20,445 nucleotides of DNA from UMGS1696 sp964430105 (GCA_964430105.1 CAYSEF010000036.1:1-20445); one strand, 5' to 3'. Positions 1 to 6,972 are shown, counted from the first letter of the stretch. Notes: generated by a model not told the origin, from the letters alone. Numbers and translations: made by a program.

Positions 1-335
1 GCGTATATTGAGCAGCAGCTTCTTACTTTCCTTCCGAAGTACATCATTTACCGAGGCGGCGAGGAATTTGCAGAGGTGGTCAAGGAGTTCACGTTCTTCC
101 ATCCGGAGTATACGGTAAATGGTCCGGGCATGAATGCCCAGTGGACAGTTCACGGCGATTTCTTCGATCACGATTATGAAGTTGTTGACGGTGATACTGT
201 GGTCGCTTCCGTGGCGAAAGAGTGGTTCACCCTCGGCGATGCGTATGAGATTTCGTTTGGAGCAGGAGTGGATGAGATCGCAGCTCTGCTGTGGTGCTGG
301 TGATCGATGCCTGCATTGAGGCACAGCGGGATTAA
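1..335 (+). pseudogene. LURP-one-related (tubby-like barrel) protein, 5'-partial, frameshifted near its end
   Basis: The reading frame is open from base 1, so the true start lies outside the window; an internal GTG at 76 is not convincing as a start. The protein shows the LURP-one/tubby-like repeat pattern: YTVNGPGMNAQWTVHGDFF followed by DYEVVDGDTVVASVAKEW and an acidic GVDEIAAL stretch. Such proteins are small cytosolic barrels of unsettled function, related to scramblases. The frame ends at 303 after LLWCW, but restoring one base in the GT-rich run near 288-297 gives LLVVLVIDACIEAQRD with a stop at 333-335, the hydrophobic C-terminal helix expected of the family. The EcsC-like gene begins 11 bases after that restored stop, so the two were probably one operon. 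The defect is either a real deletion or a sequencing indel. Confidence 0.7.
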
Positions 336-345
336 GATCAATATT

Positions 346-1145
346 ATGGAATTAAAACAAAAGAAACTAAACAAATCTTGTAATAAGGAACTGGCGTATA
401 TTCTGAAAAAAGAATCAGCAGTTCGAAGAAAAGCGGAAAAAGAACCTTCAGAGCTGAAGACAAATCTTACCGGAAAGATTCCGGAGAAAGTATCAATAGG
501 TCTCAGAGCGGCATTTTGCAAAGCGTTTGCCATCGTTTTTCAAAACGGAACAGCAGTCATCGAAAAGACTTATAAAAAGGAAACTATTGAGGAAAACCAC
601 AAGATTCAGGATTATTCCGTCAAAATCAAATGCACACGCGGTGAACTAAAACGAATGCGGAAGATGGCGGAAAAGTCCCATCTCGTCAATTCTGCTCTGA
701 CAACAGCAGAAGGTGCAGGACTTGGGTTGCTTGGCATCGGGATGCCTGATATTGTAGTGTTTATTGGTGTGCTTCTGCGTGGAGCTTATGAATGTGCCAT
801 GCAGTACGGGTACGATTGCAGCTTACCCGGAAGAAATATTTAATTCTCTGCATGATGGAAGCCGCACTCGCTCGTGGCGACAGCTGGGAACAGAAAAATT
901 CAGAAGTGGATCGGCTGTTTGAACAGTTACAGGAGCCGATAACCGACGAAATGAAAGAACAGATCAAGCGGACATCAGATGTGTTTGCCGTGGATATGCT
1001 CCTTCTCAAATTTGTGCAGGGGCTTCCGCTGGTAGGAGTCATCGGAGGAATTGGAAATCCTGTGTACTATAATAAGGTCATGCATTATGTCAAACTAAAG
1101 TATTATAAGCGATATATCCTTGGTCTGCAGAAGCAGATAATGTAG
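346..1145 (+). pseudogene. EcsC family protein, split by a one-base frameshift
   Basis: Two adjacent frames together make one EcsC-like protein of about 266 residues. The first part (346-843) is a basic N-terminus, then an amphipathic region and the glycine-rich membrane segment GAGLGLLGIGMPDIVVFIG. The second part continues in another frame from about 835 with KYLILCMMEAALARGDSW and the second hydrophobic segment FVQGLPLVGVIGGIGNPVY, ending at 1145. Adding one A to the run at 832-836 joins them as LPGRKYLILCMM. EcsC-family proteins are membrane-associated and mostly uncharacterised; the founder is the third gene of the Bacillus ecs ABC transporter locus. The start at 346 is preferred over an in-frame ATG at 307, which lies inside the upstream gene. 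It sits directly after the LURP-one gene, which carries a similar defect. Confidence 0.7.
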
Positions 1146-1187
1146 TCAACATACAATCATGACGAATTCCAGAGGAGGTGTCTGCAT

Positions 1188-1607
1188 ATGAAGCAGAAAG
1201 CATCAAAGGTGTTGCTGTGGGTAATGATTGGCATAACAGTTGTTTGGGCAATCTTTTTGCTGTCTTTCTTTAGCACTGACGGTATCCTTGAATTTTGGGC
1301 ATGGGGATTGCTCGTTATCATAACGGCACCGGAAATAGTCTCTGTTCTCGTTATTTTTGGTATCATTCGCAGTTCATTGAATGGGAAAAGCTTGGAGCAA
1401 GATATGATTATGTATCGCTTTAACATGAGTATGATGGTTGCCTCTGCTGTACTTACCTTAACTGCAGTAGCAGTCCGTTTCTTGCTGGATGGAGATAAGA
1501 TATCCTTGGAGTTACATATCTCTCAGTTCGTCGATGGAAAAATGTGGTTGGCATTTAGCGTAATTACTTTTGTTTCTCTTTTTATCGGAGTCCTTGCCAG
1601 CTTGTAA
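1188..1607 (+). CDS. Small four-helix integral membrane protein, unknown function
   Basis: This is a 139-residue protein with four likely membrane helices at about residues 8-28, 36-60, 80-103 and 118-139, joined by short loops. The cytosolic loop between helices 2 and 3 is basic and acidic (NGKSLEQD). The start is well supported by AGGAGG at 1173-1178, nine bases before the ATG. No family is recognised. It lies 42 bases after the broken EcsC-like gene on the same strand, so it may have been the last gene of that operon. It is intact, unlike its upstream neighbours. Confidence 0.7.
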   Translation: MKQKASKVLLWVMIGITVVWAIFLLSFFSTDGILEFWAWGLLVIITAPEIVSVLVIFGIIRSSLNGKSLEQDMIMYRFNMSMMVASAVLTLTAVAVRFLLDGDKISLELHISQFVDGKMWLAFSVITFVSLFIGVLASL

Positions 1608-1819
1608 TCAAACAGTTTGTGCGTGTAAGTGCAGGCTGAGGTAATGGGCATTGAAAATATATTTAATCAAAAATATTTTATGGAATATTTTTAAAATGGG
1701 AAATGAAACCGTTATGAGAATTGTTATTATAAGTAAGAGGGATAAAAGTTCTTCCATGAGAGAACAGAATCCACTTTACATACAGGTCAGTTCAATCCAC
1801 AGGAATGAGGTGAGAGGAA

Positions 1820-1930
1820 ATGGTAATCGAACTGGGGCGCCTTACATGCCATCCTATGCCAACACAATCGGTCGACATTCTGATCCATACCCTACCGTAT
1901 CCGATCAAGCGTATTCATTTTGGCGCATAA
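1820..1930 (+). CDS. Possible 36-residue peptide ending in a hairpin
   Basis: An ATG at 1820, preceded by GAGG and GAGAGG, opens a 36-codon frame that stops at 1928-1930 inside the left arm of the hairpin at 1923-1968. The peptide (MVIELGRLTCHPMPTQ...) is not recognised. A longer frame (1651-1941) overlaps it in another register and looks random. The stretch 1608-2210 otherwise shows only AT-rich sequence, a short inverted repeat near 1670-1693 and a possible promoter. This may be noncoding. Confidence 0.2.
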   Translation: MVIELGRLTCHPMPTQSVDILIHTLPYPIKRIHFGA

Positions 1931-1968
1931 GTTGGCTGTAAGTTCCAACTTGTTGCTAACTTATGCGC
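1923..1968 (+). terminator. Long hairpin, probable terminator
   Basis: GCGCATAAGTT (1923-1933) pairs perfectly with AACTTATGCGC (1958-1968). The 24-base loop contains a second nested inverted repeat (GTTGG/CCAAC). The right arm is followed by TTTGTTATTACTTT, a loose T-rich tract. It could end transcription from the left or act as a structured leader. Confidence 0.5.
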
Positions 1969-2161
1969 TTTGTTATTACTTTATCTGAGTGCAAAACTAT
2001 TATGAGCTACTATATGAAGTACTTACAAAACAGCTATAGTTAGTAGCTGGGGTATATGATAGCTATATTAGCGACTCATGTGATTACAAACACTATATGA
2101 AGAAAATATGTTTTGGAATTTTTTGATAAGCTTTATTTCTTAAAAACTATATTCGCTCTTA

Positions 2162-2191
2162 TTGAAGTTTTGCATCTGACCACATTATAAG
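2162..2191 (+). promoter_or_regulatory. Possible promoter for the 2211 lipoprotein gene
   Basis: TTGAAG (2162-2167) and TATAAG (2186-2191) are 18 bases apart. Transcription would begin only about 13 bases before the ATG at 2211, leaving room for a weak AAGAG ribosome site but little leader. No other regulatory signal stands out in 1969-2161. Confidence 0.3.
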
Positions 2192-2210
2192 GTAGTGCCA
2201 AGAGTTTTCT

Positions 2211-2729
2211 ATGAAATTTATATACTGTTTTTTTCAAACTAAAGTACGTATATCCTTACTAATAGCAATCTGTTGTTTTTTATTATGCGGTTGTAATGAT
2301 GCATATCAAGAAATACTTCATATGATTTATGCAGATGAGATAAAAACATATAGTGTAACAACCCTAATTTTATCAGACAGAGGGATTCATAACGACGGAT
2401 CTACTGTTTATGAATTTTCAAATTTGCAAAAGTCAGAGATTGATAAAGTTCTCAACAATAATACTACATGGAGTGTATATTCTCCTGACTCTCCTATCAA
2501 TCTATTACTGTATGGCGGAGAATATGATGATGTTTATTACAATCCTATAATAAAATTCGATACAAAAATACTCAAAGGTTACTACTACTTTATTGATATT
2601 CAGAATAAAAAAGCAAATTACAATATGCTGGACATAGTTGAACTCTATAATCGAGGATCAATTGATTATGTTTTGGCTATAATCGATGTTTCTACAAATA
2701 AGTTGTATTATTTTCAATACAACTCATAA
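2211..2729 (+). CDS. Putative lipoprotein, unknown function
   Basis: This 172-residue protein begins with a basic N-region and a hydrophobic signal segment (residues 13-27) ending in the lipobox LCGC, with Cys28 the predicted lipidated residue. The mature part is rich in Tyr, Asp and Asn and predicts mixed strands, with repeated aromatic segments such as GYYYFIDIQNKKANYNM. It would sit on the outer face of the membrane. The ribosome site is weak (AAGAG). It lies nine bases before a secreted-protein gene, so the two are probably cotranscribed. One possibility is that the lipoprotein protects against or assists the secreted partner, but nothing in the sequence proves this. No family is recognised. 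Confidence 0.65.
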   Translation: MKFIYCFFQTKVRISLLIAICCFLLCGCNDAYQEILHMIYADEIKTYSVTTLILSDRGIHNDGSTVYEFSNLQKSEIDKVLNNNTTWSVYSPDSPINLLLYGGEYDDVYYNPIIKFDTKILKGYYYFIDIQNKKANYNMLDIVELYNRGSIDYVLAIIDVSTNKLYYFQYNS

Positions 2730-2738
2730 CAATATGGA

Positions 2739-3466
2739 ATGGAAAAAATGAAAAAATTCATATCCATATCATTGATATGCTGTTTAATCTTCAGTCTCTC
2801 AACAGGAGTTTACGCAGTAGAATCATCTGAAATAGACGATTCTGTTATCGACAATTTACTCAATGCAGATTTATCACAGATGACAAAAGATGAACTAAAT
2901 TTGTACATCGATCAAATCGCAAAAATCTGCGAAGTAAATAATTCAGGGACAGTTTCTCTATACACAACAAACTCAGAAATTCCAGGGATGGTTGGCCAAG
3001 CATGGCTGGCTGCCGCTGAAATTGCACGTGATGAAGGATATCCCTGTGCCGCAACCGCAGTTGAATGCTCTGTCAACAATGTAAACCTGACAGAATCCAC
3101 GCATGTAGTATATGGAGATGGTCCTTTTATAACTAAGTTGAAATCGACCAGTGCATATCAGACATACTTAAGTTCCTTGTTGGCAAGTGGTAAAGCGAAT
3201 GCAAACGGATCATTTGAATAACAAAAAGTGATAATTCTGACTTGTATTACGCTTTACATAATGTTACTACGTCCGCAACTGGCACTTTCCCCGGAACGAC
3301 AATGGCATCATATATGATAACTATCACTGATGTTTTTGATTTTGCACTTGATAATGACTACGATGATTTGTTCACCACATTAGTGAATAACTGGGCATGG
3401 CTATGTCAACAAACTCATGTGTTGCACCCAATAACCATTACACTTAATACGATTGATGGCTATTAA
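2739..3466 (+). pseudogene. Secreted protein, signal-peptide bearing, one-base frameshift
   Basis: The first frame (2739-3221; an alternative ATG lies at 2748) starts with a Sec signal peptide, about MEKMKKFISISLICCLIFSL followed by STGVYAVES with probable cleavage after VYA. An acidic helical region and the segment GMVGQAWLAAAEIARDEGYP follow. It stops early after NGSFE. The next frame is open from 3218 and, if one A is restored at 3216-3219, the protein reads on as SFEITKSDNSDLYYALHNV to a natural end at 3466, about 243 residues in all. Both halves keep coherent composition and a secreted-protein character. No known family is recognised. It follows the lipoprotein gene at 2211 closely. A strong terminator lies about 100 bases downstream. 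Confidence 0.6.
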
Positions 3467-3564
3467 TAATCTCTGAAGTAAATATTTATAATATCTCGCA
3501 CGATACCTATTAAATAGTCGTTAATAGAATATGGGTATATATCTCCAAAATTGAATATTACGAA

Positions 3565-3606
3565 AAAGGAACAGCACTGGTGTCAAATTGCCGGTGCTGT
3601 TCCTTT
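3565..3606 (+). terminator. Strong rho-independent terminator
   Basis: AAAGGAACAGCACTGG (3565-3580) pairs with CCGGTGCTGTTCCTTT (3591-3606) with a single T:G wobble and a ten-base loop. The A-rich left flank and T-rich right flank allow it to work in both directions. It ends the lipoprotein/secreted-protein unit on the plus strand and the decayed minus-strand element from the other side. Confidence 0.85.
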
Positions 3607-3899
3607 ATTACACATACGGAAACACCTGTAATAGAAGTGCACTATTCGTTTCTCACTTGTTTGTAATTGCCACACCAATTCTTTGTGGAAATCCTTGCTG
3701 CTAGACGCATCATGAAATTCGTTTAAAATTTTCTGTATCAGTCCTGTCTGTTCTTAGCGTTCTTCATACATCATCTGCTGCTCCATGATCAATGTTTCCT
3801 CAAGTGCTTTCTGTATATCAGCACTAACCGACAGCCAATGTTGTCTGTGTCTCGGCAAGCTTGGTGAGAGTATTGAGAAGCTGCCGATCCTTCTCTCGG
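3607..3899 (-). pseudogene. Decayed minus-strand coding remnant of an integrated element
   Basis: On the minus strand this stretch reads as coding sequence interrupted by stops and shifts. From about 3899 it gives REKDRQLLNTLTKLAETQ, a coiled-coil-like stretch. In another register it continues ADIQKALEETLIMEQQMMYE, then an in-frame TAA, then LIQKILNEFHDASSSKDFHK and a short basic tail. The lengths between stops and the amphipathic pattern suggest an old gene rather than random sequence. It follows the truncated YqaJ-like fragment in the same direction. No family can be named, and the call rests only on composition and context. Confidence 0.3.
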
Positions 3900-4151
3900 T
3901 TATGTTACCATTCTTTCCAAAACTACTTCTTCATATTGTACCCAGTTGGAGTTGTCATCCTCAAACGATGCGATCTTTAGTTTGTCATAATAGAGATCGT
4001 GTGCCGTCTTAAAGGGTGACACGCCGAAAATCGCTGCTGCATCACTGCCGCCGATCCCACGTCTGCGGTATTCCAGCCAGTCGGCTTCCGGCAGATCCAG
4101 CGTCGATATCAGGACTTTGGGCTTGTAGCTGTCGGTCGGCATATCAGGCAC
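3900..4151 (-). pseudogene. YqaJ-type viral recombinase/exonuclease, N-terminal fragment
   Basis: The minus strand encodes 83 residues containing WLEYRRRGIGGSDAAAIFG and SPFKTAHDLYYDKL, the N-terminal signature of the YqaJ/lambda-exonuclease family. These are phage or integrated-element alkaline exonucleases that process double-strand ends for recombination. The family is normally 200-300 residues or more. Here it stops after VLERMVT, before the catalytic PD-(D/E)XK core, so it is not functional. The frame begins with GTG at 4149-4151 (ATG at 4140-4142 is an alternative) and overlaps the end of the small ORF upstream. Decayed sequence follows it. It is best read as a remnant of a phage or conjugative element. 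Confidence 0.65.
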
Positions 4152-4317
4152 TCCGTCTGTAGCAGCAGCGGCTTGCCCGATACTGTCTCAGTGATGTTTT
4201 ACGTGCCAGCTGCCGGACATTGTTTCGGCGGTCGGGATATCCGCGGAGAACATTCTGCTGCTTGTAGACAGACATTTTGCTCCGATGCGGATGGTTCTTG
4301 CGAAGGGTTCTTTTCAT
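4144..4317 (-). CDS. Small basic ORF downstream of the attenuator-like leader
   Basis: An ATG at 4317 is preceded by AAAGGTGG about nine bases upstream and opens a 57-codon, strongly basic frame (MKRTLRKNHPHRSKMSVYKQ...). It lies immediately after the leader region and before the YqaJ-like fragment, on the same strand. Overlapping frames also exist here, including a hydrophobic one upstream with TSNQVFIWWYVVFAFSFA. It may therefore be a real small protein of the element or conserved noncoding sequence. No family is recognised. Confidence 0.3.
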   Translation of the reverse strand: MKRTLRKNHPHRSKMSVYKQQNVLRGYPDRRNNVRQLARKTSLRQYRASRCCYRRSA

Positions 4318-4385
4318 TTGTGTGTTTCCACCTTTCATAATAAAATATATATTTCCAAATACCCGAGGGTAAAATGGCAAAAGAA

Positions 4386-4462
4386 AAAGCGAAAACGACA
4401 TACCACCAGATAAAAACTTGGTTTGACGTTCGCATGATGCGAACCGATGTCATTTTCGCTTT
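4386..4462 (-). terminator. Attenuator-like terminator in a mobile-element leader
   Basis: Transcribed leftwards, the arm 4462-4447 pairs with 4401-4386 over 16 positions with one G:T wobble, and is followed by TTTTTCTTTTG. Inside lies a second hairpin, GTTCGCAT (4428-4435) with ATGCGAAC (4437-4444). The stop codon of the short leader ORF falls in the first-transcribed arm. This geometry is that expected when a ribosome on the leader ORF controls formation of the terminator. Confidence 0.6.
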
Positions 4463-4521
4463 GTGTAGGGGATAGCCCCTGAAAAAGAAAAAGCCAGCTC
4501 AGAACTGCCGCAAATGGGCAT
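4450..4521 (-). CDS. Putative 23-residue leader peptide
   Basis: The ATG at 4521 follows AGGAG by four bases. The frame (MPICGSSELAFSFSG...) stops at 4450-4452, inside the first arm of the terminator at 4447-4462. It lies downstream of a near-consensus minus-strand promoter and a structured RNA. Short ORFs placed this way are typical of ribosome-controlled attenuation, as in leaders of some resistance and conjugation genes. Any regulatory role is inferred. Confidence 0.4.
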   Translation of the reverse strand: MPICGSSELAFSFSGAIPYTKRK

Positions 4522-4555
4522 AATTCTCCTGCTGACAATCAATACAAACTTAACC

Positions 4556-4622
4556 ACGTGTGCAATGTAAGAAAGCTCGGGAGCTTATCTTACCGTATCG
4601 GGTGTACCCGAAGACGCACAAA
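4556..4622 (-). ncRNA. Three-way-junction RNA element at the 5' end of the leader
   Basis: In plus coordinates, TGTGC (4559-4563) pairs with GCACA (4616-4620) to close a junction with two hairpins. One is GTAAGA (4567-4572) with TCTTAC (4588-4593), extended by AAGCT/AGCTT and one bulged base. The other is TCGGGT (4598-4603) with ACCCGA (4606-4611). The minus-strand promoter at 4639-4667 would start transcription about ten bases before it. It matches no riboswitch or ribozyme core I can recall, and no hammerhead CTGATGA motif is present. Confidence 0.45.
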
Positions 4623-4638
4623 TTAACTCTATGTGAGT

Positions 4639-4667
4639 ATTATACCACAAGATATAGTGTTAGTCAA
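4639..4667 (-). promoter_or_regulatory. Near-consensus sigma-A promoter reading leftwards
   Basis: On the minus strand TTGACT (4667-4662) and TATAAT (4644-4639) are separated by exactly 17 bases. Transcription would begin near 4632 and run through the three-way-junction RNA, the leader ORF and the attenuator-like hairpin. Confidence 0.75.
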
Positions 4668-4773
4668 GGTGAGAGGGCTGTGTGTGTAGGGTAAAGATTG
4701 GGTAAGTTAGTGGGAATATTATTACTGGGCAAAAGAATCATACAATAACGAGAATGTTTATACTTAAAATAAG

Positions 4774-4788
4774 TTGGAAGCGTTTCAA
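4774..4788. promoter_or_regulatory. LacI-family-like palindromic site
   Basis: TTGGAAGCGTTTCAA is an imperfect palindrome resembling LacI/CcpA-family operators (TGAAA-CG-TTTCA type), but its spacing differs by one base from a standard cre site. It lies in the otherwise featureless AT-rich gap 4670-4945, about 160 bases upstream of the ATPase operon promoter. The match could be chance. Confidence 0.2.
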
Positions 4789-4945
4789 TTTTTGATAAGC
4801 AAAAACATAAAACAAAAGTCAGCAAAAATACAAAATGCTCAAGCGCTAACACTGCGAATGATACAAGCTGCATTTACAAAATAGAAAAAATGACAGATAG
4901 CAACTTATTGCGTCGGAATAAATGACAAAAACATATCTGAAACTA

Positions 4946-4974
4946 TTGCGTAAATGGCATCTCTGTGTTATAAT
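4946..4974 (+). promoter_or_regulatory. Promoter of the ATPase/zinc-ribbon/IreB-like operon
   Basis: TTGCGT (4946-4951) and TATAAT (4969-4974) are 17 bases apart. The ATG at 5001 follows, with AGGAGGG at 4986-4992 in the short leader. Confidence 0.75.
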
Positions 4975-5000
4975 ATATATGTAATAGGAGGGATAACAGT

Positions 5001-6374
5001 ATGCTGCATAGAAAAATTGAGCAAAAGATCATCCAATGGATCCATAACAGCAAGAAGGCATTACTGATTGATGGTGCACGGCAGGTTGGCAAAACATACA
5101 TCATTAGAAGTGTTTTTGAAAACGAAGGCTGTGAGTATATTGAATTTAATCTTCTGAAAACGCCAGCACTTGTGGAATTGCTTGCAAAGAGTGAAACCGT
5201 TGATGATATGATCACAAACCTTTCATTGTTTGCAGATAAACCTTTTCATCGCGGAAAGACGTTTCTGTTTTTTGATGAAATCCAAGAGTTTAAAGAACTC
5301 ACCACAAAGATAAAATTCTGGGTGGATGAAGGTTCTTTCCGGTATGTGTTCAGCGGTTCTCTCTTGGGTGTTGAACTGAAGAATATAAAATCTGCTCCCG
5401 TGGGGTATCTGACAACGCTCTCCATGTATCCTCTTGATTTTGAGGAGTTTTTGCAGATATATAATTTTTCTGATGGTCTCAGAACATCTTTGTATCGCTC
5501 TTTTACAGACCGCACACCTGTGAATGAAGCAGTTCATCAGCGAATGATGCAAATATTTAATATGTATCTGAATGTTGGCGGTATGCCGGCTGCCGTTCAA
5601 AAATTCAGTGAAACGAGAAGTCTGGAAGATGTGATTGCAGAGCATAACGATATTGTTGTTCAGTATAAAAAGGATTTTACTCGGTATGAAACGGAGGAAA
5701 AGAAACCTTACCTGACACAGATCTATGATCTGATTCCTGCTGAATTAAACGATAGCAATAAACGATTTAACTTTGCAGATTTGAAGAAAGGTCTTCGTTA
5801 TTCGAGAAGTGAGGATAACTTTATCTGGCTTGCAAACGCCGGTGTTGCATTACCTGTGTATAATGTTGCCGCGCCTGCAATTCCCTTGTTATTAAATGAA
5901 AAGAGCAGTCTTTTCAAACTGTTTCTCTCAGATTCCGGAATGTTGACTACTTTATATGGCAGAGCAACAAAGATGCAGCTGCTTTCTGACAATCAAGATA
6001 TCAACAACGGGGCGCTTTATGAAAACGTAGTTGCTCAGGAATTGAAGTCACACGGTTTTAAGCTGTACTATTACAACAGCAAGAAGTTTGGAGAATTGGA
6101 CTTTGTAATTGAGTACAAGGGTAAGGTTCTGCCTATTGAGGTGAAAAGCGGAAAGAACTATCAACGTCATTCTGCACTCAGCAATGTCATGGAGATATCC
6201 AATTACTCAATAGAAGAAGCCTTTGTCTTATCAAACTACAACGTGGAAGTAAACGGCAATCTGGTATATTACCCGATTTATATGCTTATGTTCATTGAGG
6301 ACGAAGAATTCAAGCTGCCCAAGATAGAATTAGATGACTTGTCAGATATGACATTACCAGACGAGGATGAATGA
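5001..6374 (+). CDS. DUF4143-type AAA ATPase with a nuclease-like C-terminal domain
   Basis: This 457-residue protein has an N-terminal P-loop NTPase domain with Walker A GARQVGKT (residues 25-32), Walker B FLFFDEIQ (88-95) and a sensor-like FSGS (117-120). The middle is helical. The C-terminal domain has the DUF4143 layout: YENVVAQEL (340-348), ELDFVIEY (365-372) and LPIEVKSGK (377-385), which fits a PD-(D/E)XK nuclease fold. Such proteins are common in bacteria and archaea, often near mobile or toxin-antitoxin genes, and their substrate is unknown. The start is fixed by AGGAGGG eight bases upstream and by the promoter at 4946-4974. The next gene overlaps its stop by eight bases, so coexpression is very likely. 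The length is typical and the gene is intact. Confidence 0.88.
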   Translation: MLHRKIEQKIIQWIHNSKKALLIDGARQVGKTYIIRSVFENEGCEYIEFNLLKTPALVELLAKSETVDDMITNLSLFADKPFHRGKTFLFFDEIQEFKELTTKIKFWVDEGSFRYVFSGSLLGVELKNIKSAPVGYLTTLSMYPLDFEEFLQIYNFSDGLRTSLYRSFTDRTPVNEAVHQRMMQIFNMYLNVGGMPAAVQKFSETRSLEDVIAEHNDIVVQYKKDFTRYETEEKKPYLTQIYDLIPAELNDSNKRFNFADLKKGLRYSRSEDNFIWLANAGVALPVYNVAAPAIPLLLNEKSSLFKLFLSDSGMLTTLYGRATKMQLLSDNQDINNGALYENVVAQELKSHGFKLYYYNSKKFGELDFVIEYKGKVLPIEVKSGKNYQRHSALSNVMEISNYSIEEAFVLSNYNVEVNGNLVYYPIYMLMFIEDEEFKLPKIELDDLSDMTLPDEDE

Positions 6375-6573
6375 AGCCATGCATTTTACCTGTAATAAAT
6401 GCAAATATACCTTTGAGGCTGCCGATGTTCAGAAACTGTGTCCCGATTGTGGGATGATTGCAGTTCGAAAGGCAACAGAAGAGGAAATCAAGGTGTACAG
6501 ACAATACAGGCAGCTGTTCGACCGGGAAGAGGATGAAGACTCACATGAAAGAAAAATTTTTAAAAGACATTGA
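6367..6573 (+). CDS. Small zinc-ribbon protein
   Basis: This 68-residue protein starts eight bases before the end of the ATPase gene; an internal ATG at 6379 is an alternative start just before the metal site. Residues 9-12 (CNKC) and the later CPDC form a four-cysteine knuckle pair like those of rubredoxin-type zinc ribbons. The rest is a charged helix rich in Glu, Arg and Asp. It probably binds zinc and protein or nucleic acid, perhaps as a partner of the ATPase. It overlaps the next gene by 29 bases, which suggests translational coupling through all three genes. No named family is assigned. Confidence 0.7.
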   Translation: MNEAMHFTCNKCKYTFEAADVQKLCPDCGMIAVRKATEEEIKVYRQYRQLFDREEDEDSHERKIFKRH

Positions 6574-6754
6574 AAAGATTATCTCTGTCCTGCGTGATGC
6601 AGTGTATGATCCGTATGAACAGTTGTACGCATATGCGATTACTGGCAATGAGACATTTATCACGAGAAAAGGTGATGCGAGACAAATGGTATCAGAACTG
6701 GATAAGGAACAGTTAATACAGTTTGTTATGCCATATGTAAGGAAAAGTAAATAA
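6545..6754 (+). CDS. IreB-like (DUF965-like) regulatory protein
   Basis: This 69-residue protein contains YDPYEQLYAYAITGNETFI followed by TRKGDARQMVSELDKEQL. This lines up with the IreB pattern Y-N-P-x-x-Q-x-x-x-Y-x-x-S-G-D-x-x-Y-I, A-R-x-x-x-x-x-x-x-D-E. IreB is a small Firmicute phosphoprotein that acts with the IreK Ser/Thr kinase in envelope stress and cephalosporin resistance. The canonical gene lies between alaS and ruvX and has an N-terminal Thr-containing segment; here that segment is absent and the gene is the last of an ATPase operon. The start ATG at 6545 follows weak ribosome-site bases within the upstream gene. The assignment rests on motif spacing only. Confidence 0.6.
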   Translation: MKEKFLKDIEKIISVLRDAVYDPYEQLYAYAITGNETFITRKGDARQMVSELDKEQLIQFVMPYVRKSK

Positions 6755-6763
6755 AAAGCAACT

Positions 6764-6810
6764 ACCGTTATGGACTCTGATTAGATTTAGTCCATAACGG
6801 TTTTTGTTTG
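6764..6810 (+). terminator. Rho-independent terminator of the ATPase operon
   Basis: ACCGTTATGGACT (6764-6776) pairs perfectly with AGTCCATAACGGT (6789-6801) across a 12-base loop, followed by TTTTGTTTG. It lies ten bases after the IreB-like stop. Confidence 0.88.
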
Positions 6811-6907
6811 CATTCTTAATTTAATCATTTCATTCTATGCAGATTCAGAGTCGGATGATAATGAAATGTATATTTTTCTCTCGCGAGCCGTCGGATGAAT
6901 GTTGAGG

Positions 6908-6936
6908 TTGACACAAGTTGGATTTGGTGATATACT
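6908..6936 (+). promoter_or_regulatory. Consensus promoter of the HTH gene
   Basis: TTGACA (6908-6913) and TATACT (6931-6936) are exactly 17 bases apart. The HTH gene starts 36 bases further on. The remaining sequence between the terminator and this promoter (6811-6907) shows no clear feature. Confidence 0.8.
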
Positions 6937-6972
6937 ACATATAGGATCAACCGAGAGAGGGTGAGAGGCATC

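Noticed and set aside
1651..1941. 96-codon plus-strand frame
   Set aside because: No ribosome site, no coherent composition, and it crosses inverted repeats and a better-placed small ORF.
3785..4012. 75-codon plus-strand frame
   Set aside because: It lies opposite the recognisable YqaJ fragment and has no ribosome site.
4335..4538. Overlapping minus-strand frames through the leader (including a hydrophobic one)
   Set aside because: They run through the attenuator stem and lack ribosome sites as good as the 4521 ORF; kept only as a remark.
4556..4622. Hammerhead ribozyme or purine riboswitch
   Set aside because: It is a three-way junction, but neither the CTGATGA/GAAA core nor purine-switch loop sequences are present.
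4774..4788. CcpA cre site
   Set aside because: The half-sites look right, but the spacing is one base short of the cre consensus; listed only as a weak LacI-like palindrome.
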